DNA of 38,010 nt, from NCBI GenBank assembly GCA_020249775.1, contig JADCFA010000006.1, positions 1-38,010 of the forward strand, given 5' to 3'. The stretch's first letter is position 1; each line of letters opens with the position of its first letter. A program made the position numbers and the translations under genes. The stretch is from Roseomonas sp. (GTDB taxonomy: Bacteria; Pseudomonadota; Alphaproteobacteria; Acetobacterales; Acetobacteraceae). Shown piece by piece: positions 14,490 through 23,495 of this stretch. The notes under the pieces are model-generated. The model did no database searches and had not been told where the DNA came from. It saw only the letters and a program-made list of their open reading frames with translations.

Positions 14490-14897
14490 AACGATCTCCC
14501 AGTCGGCTAAGAAAGCACGGTTGGTGTTCCCTCCGATACCAAAATGATGAATTCGCATTGGGTTGGCTGTGCGAAAACGCACCTGACGAGTCGTTCCTAT
14601 GTCAGCGAGGCGACCAATACAAATAGGTTCGCACGAAGGTTCATATAGCCACGTCCGCCATCGTGTTGGCGCCATGCTGCAGCCTCGGAAGATCCAGGGC
14701 GTGGGTGCCGTGGATTGACGCGACGGCTGCTTCAATTCGCGGAACTGATCCGGGAGCAGCGCGAACTTCCCTTCGACGCAAAGCTCGCGCTGTATCGGAA
14801 CGGTGATGAGCGAAATCGCACAGACCACCCCTTCAGAACTTGGGATCTTTGCGGCGAAGAGGCCGAGCCGGTCTCCGCAGATGAAGGAGGTCCCACA
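14490..14897. other. Divergent intergenic region
   Basis: About 400 bp between the reverse-strand Bug gene and the forward DUF4440-like gene. Open frames cross it on both strands but show no recognisable domain. It likely contains both promoters. A forward ATG at 14715 could extend the next gene by 61 residues, but that segment precedes a clear signal peptide and is disfavoured. Confidence 0.45.
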
Positions 14898-15353
14898 ATG
14901 TCCCGTATCCCATTCGCAACCGTGACCCTCATGGCCGCTCTCAGCAGCAGTATGCCAGTGCAGGCTCAAGACGCCGCGCGCCTGCTTGCAGACTGGTCGG
15001 CCGCCTACACCGCCGGCGACAAGGCCGAGGTGTCGCGGCTATACACCAGCGATGCTCGTCTGCTGAGCGAATTTTCGCCGCATGAAGAAGTGGGATGGGC
15101 GGGGGTCGCCCACTACTTCGGCACGGCCGGTCTCGGGCCTTCGCCGCTGCGTATGCACATCGACTCCCAAAGCCAGCGCGAATTCTCCGATGTCATGCTG
15201 GTAAGTGGGCGCTACACGCTGTTGCGCGAGCGCTGGGATGGCAGCATCGCGGAGGAGGCGAGCCGCTTCACCCTGGCCCTGCGCCGCTCCCCTGATGGCC
15301 AATGGCAGATCGCCGAGCAGCATTCCTCCAGGGTGCCCGGCACTGCCCGGTAG
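14898..15353 (+). CDS. Secreted DUF4440/SnoaL-like (NTF2-fold) protein
   Basis: The product is 151 residues. A signal peptide is clear (MSRIPFATVTLMAALSSSMP, cleavage near VQAQ-D). The mature part reads AARLLADWSAAYTAGDKAEV then SRLYTSDARLLSEFSP, and ends SPDGQWQIAEQHSSRVP. This is the pattern of DUF4440/SgcJ-type NTF2-like proteins, usually a small cone-shaped fold that binds a ligand or acts as a minor enzyme. ATG 14898 follows AAGGAGG. It converges with the 3' end of the long reverse-strand operon, 6 bp away. Ligand unknown. Confidence 0.72.
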   Translation: MSRIPFATVTLMAALSSSMPVQAQDAARLLADWSAAYTAGDKAEVSRLYTSDARLLSEFSPHEEVGWAGVAHYFGTAGLGPSPLRMHIDSQSQREFSDVMLVSGRYTLLRERWDGSIAEEASRFTLALRRSPDGQWQIAEQHSSRVPGTAR

Positions 15354-15359
15354 AAGCGC

Positions 15360-16016
15360 CTAGGTTAGCAATGGCTTCTCATGCAGCGTGCGCGCCAGAT
15401 TGGCCCGCGCCCTGCTATCAAATTGGGCCGCCAGAAGCCTGGTCCTGAACCGCTGCGGCGCTTCCACCATGCGCCCCAGGAAGGCCAGCCGGCCAGCATC
15501 CCAGGCGTCCTCCTGCAAATGAGCGAACTCGCGGCGCAGCCGGTGGGTATTGGCGGTGAACTCGCCGGGCCCTTCGCCCAGCGGCGTCAGGTCCAGATCC
15601 AGCAGCCATGCGCGCGCCAACCGCGCGTGCCCGCGCGTGCCGCGTAGCGCATCGCCACCCAGATGATCCGCCGTCGCCAGAATGGTCTGCTCGACCCAGC
15701 GGCGCTGGCGGGCCGCAAGCCTGCCGGAGCAGCGTCGCCACAGCAGCGCGGATGCCGCCTCATTGTCGCCGCGCCGCGCGTCATGCACCGCGTCATGAAA
15801 GGCGATCGCGCAGGCGATCATCTGGTCCCAGGGGGAGCGCACAAGAAAGCTCCCGGCGCCGAAGCGCCGGTGCCGGCGCCACAACAGCGCGACATGGGCG
15901 GCGCCGTGATAATGTCGCCCCGGCTCGGCTAGGCGCTGGCGCAGTGCGCGCCGCGCCGGTTCGGCTATGGGCAGCCGCGCGAGCAGCGCAGCCAGCCCCG
16001 GCGGCGCGGCCTTCAT
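15360..16016 (-). CDS. Predicted metal-dependent HD-superfamily phosphohydrolase
   Basis: The product is 218 residues, the usual size for this COG-type HD family. Likely metal ligands are H35-Y-H37 and H41 in RHYHGAAHVALLW and H74-D75 in AIAFHDAVHD; a Glu-rich helix (GDNEAASALLW) follows, as in relatives. Such proteins are thought to hydrolyse phosphate esters, possibly nucleotides; the substrate is unknown. It is the last gene of the long reverse-strand operon and overlaps the SulP gene as ATGA (16013-16016). Its place after a cyclase and a cNMP-binding transporter makes nucleotide-signal turnover an attractive but unproven role. Confidence 0.75.
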   Translation of the reverse strand: MKAAPPGLAALLARLPIAEPARRALRQRLAEPGRHYHGAAHVALLWRRHRRFGAGSFLVRSPWDQMIACAIAFHDAVHDARRGDNEAASALLWRRCSGRLAARQRRWVEQTILATADHLGGDALRGTRGHARLARAWLLDLDLTPLGEGPGEFTANTHRLRREFAHLQEDAWDAGRLAFLGRMVEAPQRFRTRLLAAQFDSRARANLARTLHEKPLLT

Positions 16017-18124
16017 GCCTCAAGCCTGTCAATGACGGCATTGGCCGCACTGACATGGGTGGAAAGCTGCCGTGCCACTATTGTCATGAGGTGCCAGCCC
16101 ACGGCCGGCGCCTCGATGCGCAACCGCTCCGCCGCCGTAACTTCAAGGCGCAGGCAATGCACGTCACTGCGCGCCGTCGCATCCGCGCTGCGGCGCGTCT
16201 GGCCTAGCAGGGCGGATTCACCGAAGACGACCCCTGGCGCCAATACGGCGAGCCGCGTAGCGGGCCGCGCGGGACAGACCGACAGGCTGATCAACACCTC
16301 ACCCGAGAGTAGCACATAGGCCGCATCGGCGGCATCGCCCTGGCGCAGGATCATGGAACCGGCGGCAAAGCGTTGCTCGGTACATAGTGCTAGGATTGGC
16401 CCGATGGCTGATGGTGGGATGCCAAGCGCCTCCAGTGCTGAGCGAGGCGTATGCGGCGGGTCTGGCAGCTCTGCTACGATTTCTGCCAGTATCAGCGCCT
16501 CCGCCGCCTCCACGGCCATCGGGAGATCGGCGAAGGCACAGCCCTTTGGTATCTGGCCGGCAAGGCCAAGCGCCGCTAACTCGGCAGCCGCGCGGCTGCC
16601 GGGATGCAGAGGTGTCAGCAAGACACGCCCCGGCAGGAGACGCCAAACTTCGATCAACCGCCGCCCTCCCGAGAGATCAATGCGCGTCACTCGCGCAAGA
16701 TCAAGGATCAGCACGGTTGCACCGTCTGCGACCTCCGCCTCAGCGCGCTGCAACACGCGCTCGGCGCTGCCGAAGAAGATAGGTCCCTCTAGCTCAATCA
16801 GGGCGATCTGCTCTCCGGCGTGGCGCAACGCTCTCTCTTGCGCCGAAGCGCGACGAATGCGCGAACGTCCGACGGGGTTCCGCGAGGCACGGCGGACCGG
16901 CGTCACCGCCATGGAGGCGGTGAAGATCGACACCGCAAACAGCACGCCCACCCCCACCGCCGCCACCAGACCAAACGCCAGTGCCGCTGCCATCACCGAT
17001 AGGACAATCAGACCGTCGCCCAGCCGCCGCGCTCGGCCCGGCCCGCCGCTGAAGGGGGATGGCGGCAATTGGATGAGCCGCGCCACCGCCCCGCAGAACA
17101 CACCAGACAGCGCCGCGAAGGGCAGGATGGCAATCAACGCACCGCCCGCAAGCAACACCGCAACCGCCACCGCCGCCCGCCAGATTTGCGCCGCAGGCCC
17201 GCGCCCACCCGCCCTCCAGCAGGTCAGGCTAGGCACCGAAGCGCCAGAAGTAGGCATGCCGCCGCTGACCGCACCGCCAAGCATCGAGATCGCAGCACCC
17301 TTCAGGTCTCGATTCTGGTCGCAGCGCAGGCCGGACGCCTCACGCAGCATTGCGGACACTGCCATTGTCTCGATGGTGGCGAGCAACGCGAGCGACAGCG
17401 CCACCAGCAGCAGGCGTTCCAGCTGCAACGAAGTGCCTGCCGCGGCGCGTGCCTCGTCGAGACCCGCGGCCAGCGTCTCCAGGTCTGGCATTGCGCCGAC
17501 GACCGGACCGGTTGCGACGCCGAACTGCGACAGAAGTAAATGCAGGACGGTCGCAGCACCCAGCGCCAGCAAAGGTGCCGGCAGCCCGGGCAAGGGCCGC
17601 AGCATCAACAGCAGCGCCAGCGCGGCCACCATCAGCGCGCCAGGCAGCGGCGTTTGCCAGGGAACTGCGGCACCCGGCCCGGCGCCGAGCAGCAGGGGTA
17701 GTTGGCTCACGACCACCAGTAGCGCGATGGCGTTGCCGAGCCCTTGGGTGACCGGGCTTGGAACCAGCGCCGTGAGGCGTGCCCACCCCGTCCCCGCAAG
17801 CGCGAGCATCAAGAGGCCCGCAGAACTGGCCAACAGCATCGCGAGCAGGATGGCGTGGCCGAGGCCTGCAGGTTGGACGGCGGCGAGCAGCCCCGCCGTC
17901 AGCAGCGCCGGCCCGACCGAGGTGCTGCCGATCAGCGGGCGGCTTGCTCCGAACATTGCCATCGCTAGGCCTGCCAGCGCGGAGGCCGCCAGCCCTGCCG
18001 ACATGCCAAAGGCGACGCCCGCCGCACCGAGGGAGGCGAAGGCGATGAGCCCATGCATCAGCGTCTGCGACGCCGCGATGATCCCCGCATGCAGCCCGGC
18101 GCGCGCCTCGCTCCAGGCGCTCAC
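16013..18124 (-). CDS. SulP-family anion transporter with STAS and cyclic-nucleotide-binding domains
   Basis: This 703-residue inner-membrane protein has about 10-12 hydrophobic helices over residues 12-405, including the SulP-type SRPLIGSTSVGPALLTAG and GGMPTSGASVPSLT segments. A STAS domain covers about 437-545 (VLILDLARVTRIDLSGGRRL). A cNMP-binding domain covers about 577-690 with the phosphate-cassette pattern FGE(636)SALLGQTRRSADA. SulP proteins move sulfate, bicarbonate or organic anions; the attached cNMP domain implies gating or activation by cAMP. The next gene upstream encodes an adenylate-cyclase-type protein and overlaps by 4 bp, so producer and sensor of the nucleotide are co-translated. 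The ion transported cannot be read from the sequence. Confidence 0.88.
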   Translation of the reverse strand: MSAWSEARAGLHAGIIAASQTLMHGLIAFASLGAAGVAFGMSAGLAASALAGLAMAMFGASRPLIGSTSVGPALLTAGLLAAVQPAGLGHAILLAMLLASSAGLLMLALAGTGWARLTALVPSPVTQGLGNAIALLVVVSQLPLLLGAGPGAAVPWQTPLPGALMVAALALLLMLRPLPGLPAPLLALGAATVLHLLLSQFGVATGPVVGAMPDLETLAAGLDEARAAAGTSLQLERLLLVALSLALLATIETMAVSAMLREASGLRCDQNRDLKGAAISMLGGAVSGGMPTSGASVPSLTCWRAGGRGPAAQIWRAAVAVAVLLAGGALIAILPFAALSGVFCGAVARLIQLPPSPFSGGPGRARRLGDGLIVLSVMAAALAFGLVAAVGVGVLFAVSIFTASMAVTPVRRASRNPVGRSRIRRASAQERALRHAGEQIALIELEGPIFFGSAERVLQRAEAEVADGATVLILDLARVTRIDLSGGRRLIEVWRLLPGRVLLTPLHPGSRAAAELAALGLAGQIPKGCAFADLPMAVEAAEALILAEIVAELPDPPHTPRSALEALGIPPSAIGPILALCTEQRFAAGSMILRQGDAADAAYVLLSGEVLISLSVCPARPATRLAVLAPGVVFGESALLGQTRRSADATARSDVHCLRLEVTAAERLRIEAPAVGWHLMTIVARQLSTHVSAANAVIDRLEA

Positions 18125-19239
18125 CGCAGATCTACCAGTCGCCCAGCAGCACCCGCGGGCGGTGAGGCAGCCTGATCCGCGGTCAGCGGCTCGAAGGCCG
18201 CAACCGGCTGGGCGCAGCCGCGCAGTAACAGGTCACCGACGGGACGCCCCAAAAAGCCACCGATGCGTTCGGCTGTTGCCGCTGAGACAAGAAGGCGCGT
18301 GCCCAGCACCTTGTTCGCTGCCTCCAACCGGGCCGCGATATTGATGGTCTCGCCATAGGCCGTGTAGTCGAAATGCCGGCCGCCGCCGAAATCACCGACC
18401 AGCGCGGGGCCGCTGTGAACACTGATCCGGGTGACGCCAAGCGCGCTGCCCCGGCCTGTATGTCCGGCCCGAAAGGCCTCCGCGAAGGCATCCAGCGCCA
18501 GCGCGCAGGCGACCGCGCGCGCCGCGTGGTCCGGCTGGTCGTCCGGTGCGCCGAACAGCAACAGCATGGCATCGCCCATCACCTTCGCCACGGTCCCGCC
18601 ATGGGCGAAGACGATATCGGTCATGCCGGTGAAATAGGCGTTGAGCAGCGCCGCGAGCGACGCGGCTTCCAGTGTTTCGACCAAGGCAGTGAAGCCGGCG
18701 ATATCGGTGAACACCGCGCTCACCTCCCGCCGTTGTCCGCCGAGGTCGAGCGCGCGTGCATCATCGGCAAGCTGCCGCGCGAGATTTGGCGAGAAGTAGC
18801 GGGCGAGCGCCGCATGCGCGCGCTCGGCCAGATGGCGTCGGGCCTCCGCCGCCCGACGTTGCTCGACGTGGCGCAGCGTCCTGGTCATCGTCGCTTCCAG
18901 GTCGGCAAGGTCAATCGGCTTGGTCAGGAAGTCGAAGGCGCCGCGGTTCATCGCAGTGCGGATGTTCGCCATATCCCCATAGGCAGAGACGATGACCGTG
19001 GCTGGCGGGTCTGGCATCTCCTGCAAGCGCGCGAGCATCGTCAGCCCATCCATGCGCGGCATGTTGATGTCGGCCAAAACCAGCTCGGTATCCGGCGCGA
19101 CGGCCAGGCGTTCCAGCGCCTCCACCCCGTCGCGCGCGAAGTGGAAGGCGAAGCGGCCGTCGCGCGTCTCGCGACGGAATGTCTGGAGGATCAGCGCCTC
19201 CAGATCCGGCTCGTCATCCACCACTAGAATGAGGCTCAT
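18121..19239 (-). CDS. Response regulator with class III adenylate cyclase output domain
   Basis: The 372-residue protein has a receiver domain (1-120; D8-D9 acidic pair, phospho-acceptor D57 in LADINMPRMDGL, TKPI near 107) and a class III cyclase (about 170-330). Metal aspartates are D179 (FTDIAGFT) and D223 (KVMGDAMLLLFG). K219 and T293 occupy the adenine-specifying positions. N300 and R304 in ETINIAARLE match the transition-state pair. All catalytic residues appear intact, so it should make cAMP when phosphorylated. The neighbours are a lone receiver and a histidine kinase upstream and a cNMP-binding SulP transporter downstream, each joined by 4-bp overlaps. Confidence 0.92.
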   Translation of the reverse strand: MSLILVVDDEPDLEALILQTFRRETRDGRFAFHFARDGVEALERLAVAPDTELVLADINMPRMDGLTMLARLQEMPDPPATVIVSAYGDMANIRTAMNRGAFDFLTKPIDLADLEATMTRTLRHVEQRRAAEARRHLAERAHAALARYFSPNLARQLADDARALDLGGQRREVSAVFTDIAGFTALVETLEAASLAALLNAYFTGMTDIVFAHGGTVAKVMGDAMLLLFGAPDDQPDHAARAVACALALDAFAEAFRAGHTGRGSALGVTRISVHSGPALVGDFGGGRHFDYTAYGETINIAARLEAANKVLGTRLLVSAATAERIGGFLGRPVGDLLLRGCAQPVAAFEPLTADQAASPPAGAAGRLVDLR

Positions 19240-19634
19240 GGCGGGGCGCCCCGTTCGGCCAGCCGGCGCTCGATCTCGGCGCGCAGCAGGGCAAAGTCGA
19301 TCGGCTTGGCGATGAGGCCCGCAGCGCCGCTCGTCGTGGCGCGCAGGCGCGTCGCTTCGTCATCATAGGCGGTGATCATCACAACGGGCAGGCCGGGATA
19401 CAGCGCGCGGGCACGGGTCAGCAGATCAAAGCCGCTCATGCCAGGCATGTTCACATCTGACAGCAGCAGGATGATTTCGCGCCCCGCACTGGCCGCAATA
19501 AGGCCAAGCGCCTGCGGGCCGGAGGTTGCGAAATCCATCGCGAAGCGGGCCGCGCGCAGGTCACGGCGGAATTGCTGGCGGAACAACGCTTCGATGTCCG
19601 GTTCGTCATCCACCACGAGCACAAGCACGTTCAT
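19236..19634 (-). CDS. Single-domain response regulator (receiver only)
   Basis: The 132-residue protein is a stand-alone CheY-like receiver: acidic pair D9-D10, phospho-acceptor D60 (LLLSDVNMPGMSGFDLL), a TAYD segment, and the conserved Lys in AKPIDFALL. It has no output domain. It lies between the kinase and the receiver-cyclase and overlaps both by 4 bp. It may act as a phosphate sink or a shuttle between the kinase and the cyclase, or bind another target. Its receiver is similar in build to that of the cyclase (VVDDEPD start, FRRxxRxxRFAxxFA), suggesting duplication. Confidence 0.9.
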   Translation of the reverse strand: MNVLVLVVDDEPDIEALFRQQFRRDLRAARFAMDFATSGPQALGLIAASAGREIILLLSDVNMPGMSGFDLLTRARALYPGLPVVMITAYDDEATRLRATTSGAAGLIAKPIDFALLRAEIERRLAERGAPP

Positions 19635-21562
19635 GCCGCGCGGTCCTGTGGCTGCGGGCGGCGCGGCAGCGTGATGGTGAATTCGGTCCAGGCGCCGGGT
19701 TCGGTCGCCACCGCGATCTGCCCGCCATGCTGCTGCACCACGATGTCGTGGGAGAGAGATAAGCCGAGCCCGGTGCCCTGGCCCGGCGGCTTGGTGGTGA
19801 AGAAGGGTTCGAAAATGTGGCTGCGGACGGCTTCGGGGATGCCGGTGCCATTGTCGCGGATGGTGACGGCCACGCTGGCTGGCGTTGCGTGCGTGGCCAC
19901 CAGAACATGCGGCTGGAAGCCCGGGGTGTGCTTCTGCTGTACCGCATGGAAGGCATTGCCGAATAGGTTGAGCAGCACGCGGGCGAACTCCTGCGGGAAA
20001 AGGTCTAGCTCGCCCACATTCGCATCCAGCCGCTTCTCGATCGTCACGTTGAAGCCCGGGCGTTCGGCGCGCGCGCCGTGCCAGGCAAGCCCCAGCGTTT
20101 CCTCCAGCAGTGCGTTCACATCTACGCGCCGGCGCTCGCCACCACCTTCGCGGGAATGCGCCAACATGTTGCGCACAATGCTGTCGGCGCGCTTGCCATG
20201 CGCCGTCACCTTGGCAAGGTTATCGCTCAGCATGGCACAAAGCTCCTCCAACTCGGCGCGCAGCGCGGGGTCTAATCCCGCCTGCTCCATCGCCGCGCGC
20301 AGTTCGGCCAGCAGTTCGACCGAAAGCTCGGCGAAGTTATTGACGAAGTTTAGCGGGTTTTTGATCTCATGCGCGATACCAGCGGTGAGCTGGCCGAGCG
20401 AGGCGAGCTTCTCGGTCTGTAACAGCCGGTCCTGCGCGTTGCGCAGTTCCTCCAGGGATTGCGAGAGTTCGCGCGTGCGGTCGGCCACCTTCGCCTCCAG
20501 CGTTTCCTGGGCGTCCTGGATGCGGCCGGCCATCTCGTTGAAGCGCAGCGCCAGCGTACCGATCTCGTCCCCGGCGGAGACCTCGATGCGCTGCGTCAGG
20601 TCGCCCTGGCCCAGCCGCTCCGCCCCCGCCTGGAGCGCACGGATCGGGCCCGTCAGCCGCCGCGCCAGTACCACGCCGGCGAGCAGCGCCAGCACAACCC
20701 CAAGCCCGAGCAGCGCGAGCGTCTGATAGGCGGTGGCATAGACCGGGGCGAGCGCCTCAGAGGTCGGTTGCTCGACGAAGACAATCCAGCCCAGCCGAGG
20801 GATCGTCGCATGCGCCGAGAGCACCGATTGCCCGCTGAGTGTCCGCGCCGTCTGCACCCGTTCGTCACGGCCAGCAATGGCGTCCGCCACCTGCGGCAGG
20901 GCTGACAGGTCGGTCTCGCGCAGCACCAGGCTCATGTCGGGATGCGCGATCAGACGCCCTGCCGTGTCGGTAACGAAGGCATAACCGCTGCCGCCCACGC
21001 GGATGCCGGCGATGACCTCCCAGATCAGCTTCAGATTTACCTCCGCGATGGTCGCACCCGGGTTGCGCCCGGCATGGGCCATGGCGAGCGCCATGTAGGG
21101 CTCAGAGCCGCGGCGGAAGGTGACGGGACCGTACCAAACGCGCCCCTCACGCGTGCCACGGAACCGCGCATCGGCCGAAAGATCGGCGCCACTGGCCAGC
21201 ACATCGGGTTCAAGGCGCGATAGGCGCAGCTGCTCGCGCCCCTGACCGTCCACAAACAGCGCCTCGGTGATGGCGGGGGCTTGGCGCAGCAGGCGGATGA
21301 AATCATAGCGGCGCTGTTCGATCGGCACGCGCGCCCAATCGGCGCGCGTTGTCCAGCCGATTTGTTGTTCCAATTCGGCGATGAATTGCCCAACGCGCTC
21401 GGCTGCGGCATCGGCCTTTTCCTGTTCGACCCGGACGGCGGCCTCGGTCGCCTCGCGATAGGCGAACCACATGGAGATGCTGCCATTCACCACCAGCACG
21501 GCGGCGACCAGGCCAAGGAAGGCCAAGGCAAGGCGCTGGGCGAGGGAAAGGGTGCGTTTCAT
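19631..21562 (-). CDS. Membrane sensor histidine kinase, dCache-HAMP-HisKA-HATPase
   Basis: This 643-residue kinase has transmembrane helix 1 (about 10-34), a large periplasmic region (35-280) with a dCache-like second half (LIAHPDMSLVLRETDLSALP), transmembrane helix 2 (about 281-301), HAMP (302-355), a coiled coil (350-385) and HisKA with phospho-acceptor H398 (GIAHEIKNPLNFVNNF). The ATPase has an N box (LLNLFGNAFHAV), G1 (RDNGTGIP), F box (FEPFFTTKPPGQGTGLGLSL) and G2. All key residues are present. Its start overlaps the last binding-protein gene as ATGA. Nine secreted ligand binders upstream and no ABC transporter suggest they present ligands to this sensor domain. Confidence 0.9.
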   Translation of the reverse strand: MKRTLSLAQRLALAFLGLVAAVLVVNGSISMWFAYREATEAAVRVEQEKADAAAERVGQFIAELEQQIGWTTRADWARVPIEQRRYDFIRLLRQAPAITEALFVDGQGREQLRLSRLEPDVLASGADLSADARFRGTREGRVWYGPVTFRRGSEPYMALAMAHAGRNPGATIAEVNLKLIWEVIAGIRVGGSGYAFVTDTAGRLIAHPDMSLVLRETDLSALPQVADAIAGRDERVQTARTLSGQSVLSAHATIPRLGWIVFVEQPTSEALAPVYATAYQTLALLGLGVVLALLAGVVLARRLTGPIRALQAGAERLGQGDLTQRIEVSAGDEIGTLALRFNEMAGRIQDAQETLEAKVADRTRELSQSLEELRNAQDRLLQTEKLASLGQLTAGIAHEIKNPLNFVNNFAELSVELLAELRAAMEQAGLDPALRAELEELCAMLSDNLAKVTAHGKRADSIVRNMLAHSREGGGERRRVDVNALLEETLGLAWHGARAERPGFNVTIEKRLDANVGELDLFPQEFARVLLNLFGNAFHAVQQKHTPGFQPHVLVATHATPASVAVTIRDNGTGIPEAVRSHIFEPFFTTKPPGQGTGLGLSLSHDIVVQQHGGQIAVATEPGAWTEFTITLPRRPQPQDRAA

Positions 21563-22518
21563 TCGATCACCAGATCAGCGCGCGCGAGCAGCGATAGCGG
21601 TATCTCCACGCCGATGGCGGCGGCGGTGCGCTGGTTGATCACAAGTTCGAACACGCTAGGCCGCTCGATTGGCAGCTCCTCGGGCGGCGTGCCGCGCAGG
21701 ATGCGGTCCACGAAATAGGCGAAGCGGCGATAGGATTCCGCGAGGCGTGGGCCATAAGTGATCAGCGCGCCGCTTTCCGCAAAGGCGCGCCAGCCGGAGA
21801 TCAGCGGCATCCGCCGCGCGATGGCGAAGCGGGCGATGGCCTCGCGATTTTGCAGCACGAAGCCATCGGCGAAGACGCATAGCGCATCGGCATCCATGGC
21901 GGCGAAGGCGGCGTCCAGCTCCGCACGGCTGCGCGTGTGGTACAGGCTGATGGTGATGCCGAGGCGCTCCGCCATCTCGAAAATCTGGGACCGTTCCAAA
22001 GTCTCGCCCGGATGGTCAGGATTGGCGATCACCGCCACGCGGCGCAAGCCGGGCCGCAGGTCGTGCAGCAGTTCCAGCCGCTTGGCGTTCAACTCGGCCG
22101 AGAGCAGCGTCAGGCCGGTGAAGCCCACCGGCGGGCGTGCCAGGCTTTGCGCGATGCCAGCGGCCACCGGGTTACCGCTGAGCACGAAGACCACAGGCAC
22201 CGGCGGGCGCGCCCGGACCACCACGGACACCGCGGCGCCTTGCACCAGCAGCACCTGCACCGGAAGCCGGACTAGTTCCTCCATCAGCGCGGGCACCCGG
22301 CTTAGGTCATCATCACCGAAGCGGGTTTCCAGGGTGAGGTTGCGGCCCTCGACCAGCCCAGCCGCGGCCAAGCCCGCGCGCAGCGTTGGCAGGAAGGGTT
22401 CCATGCTAGCCGCACGCTGCGCGGTCAGCAGGCCGATGCGGGCATGCGGGCGGTTGGGCTGCGCCACGGCGGGGCCGGCGGCAAGCAGCGGGGTTGCCAG
22501 AAGGACACGGCGCTTCAT
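21559..22518 (-). CDS. ABC_sub_bind-family periplasmic binding protein, paralogue 1
   Basis: The product is 319 residues with a signal peptide MKRRVLLATPLLAAGPAVA. It has the two-lobed type-1 binding-protein fold of PF04392. It is the closest paralogue to the kinase gene and the most unusual. The hinge motif is SLARPPVGFTG where the others have SLARPGG, and the tail is ARADLVIE rather than an EVIE ending after D/E. Other family marks are AKRLELLHDLRPGLRR and YFVDRILRGTPPEELPIERP. The altered tail leaves GGTG as a weaker ribosome site for the kinase start, which could lower kinase output relative to the binding proteins. Ligand unknown. Confidence 0.88.
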   Translation of the reverse strand: MKRRVLLATPLLAAGPAVAQPNRPHARIGLLTAQRAASMEPFLPTLRAGLAAAGLVEGRNLTLETRFGDDDLSRVPALMEELVRLPVQVLLVQGAAVSVVVRARPPVPVVFVLSGNPVAAGIAQSLARPPVGFTGLTLLSAELNAKRLELLHDLRPGLRRVAVIANPDHPGETLERSQIFEMAERLGITISLYHTRSRAELDAAFAAMDADALCVFADGFVLQNREAIARFAIARRMPLISGWRAFAESGALITYGPRLAESYRRFAYFVDRILRGTPPEELPIERPSVFELVINQRTAAAIGVEIPLSLLARADLVIE

Positions 22519-23495
22519 TCGATCACCTCCTCGGCACGGGCCAACAGCATCGGCGGCGCGTTGAGGCCGAGTGCCGTCACGGCCGCCATGTTGATCACTA
22601 GCTCGACCCGGTTCGGCTGCACCACCGGCAGGTCCTCCACCCGCGCGCCGCGCAACAGGCGATCCACATACTGCGCCCCCTGGCGATAATTCTCCCGCAG
22701 ATCCGCCCCGTAGGAGGCCATGCCGCCGACCTCGGGCGAGAAGCGGTTCTCATAAACCGCCGGCAGCCGGGCCTCGGCTGCGAAGGCCACCACGCGGCGG
22801 CGCGCTGGGAACAAGATGAAGTCGTGCGGCACCAGCATGGCGTGCTCGCGCGCCGCCTCGGCCAGCACGGCCGGCATGTCGGATGGCCTGGCCAGGGGCA
22901 GCACGCGCGCCGAAAACTCCAGCCGCGGCGCCTGTTCGGCAATGTCGGTCAGGTTGCGCGCATGGGCGGGGTTGGTGGGGTTGGTCAGCACGGCCAGGCG
23001 CCGACGCTCGGGCGGTAGCAACTCGGCCAGCAGCTCCAGCCGTTTGCCCCAGAGCATCTGCCCGGACGCCGCCGCCCCAGTGACATTGCCGCCTGGCCGC
23101 GCCAGCGAGGCCACAAGCCCAAGCGCCACCGGGTCTACCACCTGGAGGAACACTATGGGGATGCGGCGCGTGGCCTGCTGCGCCGCCCTTGCCTCGGTGG
23201 AACCGGTCACGACGATCACATCGGGCTGCGTCGCCACAATCTCGGCGGCAAGGCGGGGTGAGACACCGGGTTCGCCATTGCCGTGGCGCTCCTCGATGTG
23301 CAGCGTTTCGCCATGCCGCCAGCCAAGGGCCGCCAAATAGCGCCGTAGATGCACGAAGGCCACCGGATCATCGGCGCTGGCGGCGGAAATCATGCCAAGC
23401 CGGGGCAGGCGCGCCGGGCGCGGTTGGGCAAGGGCGCCGCGCGTGGCCGGGGCCGCAGCAAGCAGCGGGGTTGCCAGAAGGGCGCGGCGCTTCAT
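22515..23495 (-). CDS. ABC_sub_bind-family periplasmic binding protein, paralogue 2
   Basis: The product is 326 residues with a signal peptide about 1-23 (MKRRALLATPLLAAAPATRG) very close to that of paralogue 1, pointing to a recent shared origin of the 5' ends. The full hinge motif SLARPGGNVTG is present, then WGKRLELLAELLPPERRRLA. The C-lobe shows VGGMASYGADLRENYRQGAQ and YVDRLLRGARVEDLPVVQP. The late pocket region differs strongly from its neighbours (VPHDFILFPARRR), suggesting a different ligand. It ends RAEEVIE with an internal GAGGTG and is joined by ATGA at both ends. Confidence 0.9.
   Translation of the reverse strand: MKRRALLATPLLAAAPATRGALAQPRPARLPRLGMISAASADDPVAFVHLRRYLAALGWRHGETLHIEERHGNGEPGVSPRLAAEIVATQPDVIVVTGSTEARAAQQATRRIPIVFLQVVDPVALGLVASLARPGGNVTGAAASGQMLWGKRLELLAELLPPERRRLAVLTNPTNPAHARNLTDIAEQAPRLEFSARVLPLARPSDMPAVLAEAAREHAMLVPHDFILFPARRRVVAFAAEARLPAVYENRFSPEVGGMASYGADLRENYRQGAQYVDRLLRGARVEDLPVVQPNRVELVINMAAVTALGLNAPPMLLARAEEVIE

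Noticed and set aside
14490..14969. 160-residue N-terminal extension of the first Bug protein
   Set aside because: It precedes a clear signal peptide and ribosome site, lacks family similarity and overlaps the divergent gene.
16353..18344. 663-codon forward frame opposite the SulP gene
   Set aside because: Ser/Ala/Arg-rich translation without domains, fully antisense to a gene with strong family motifs; a high-GC shadow frame.
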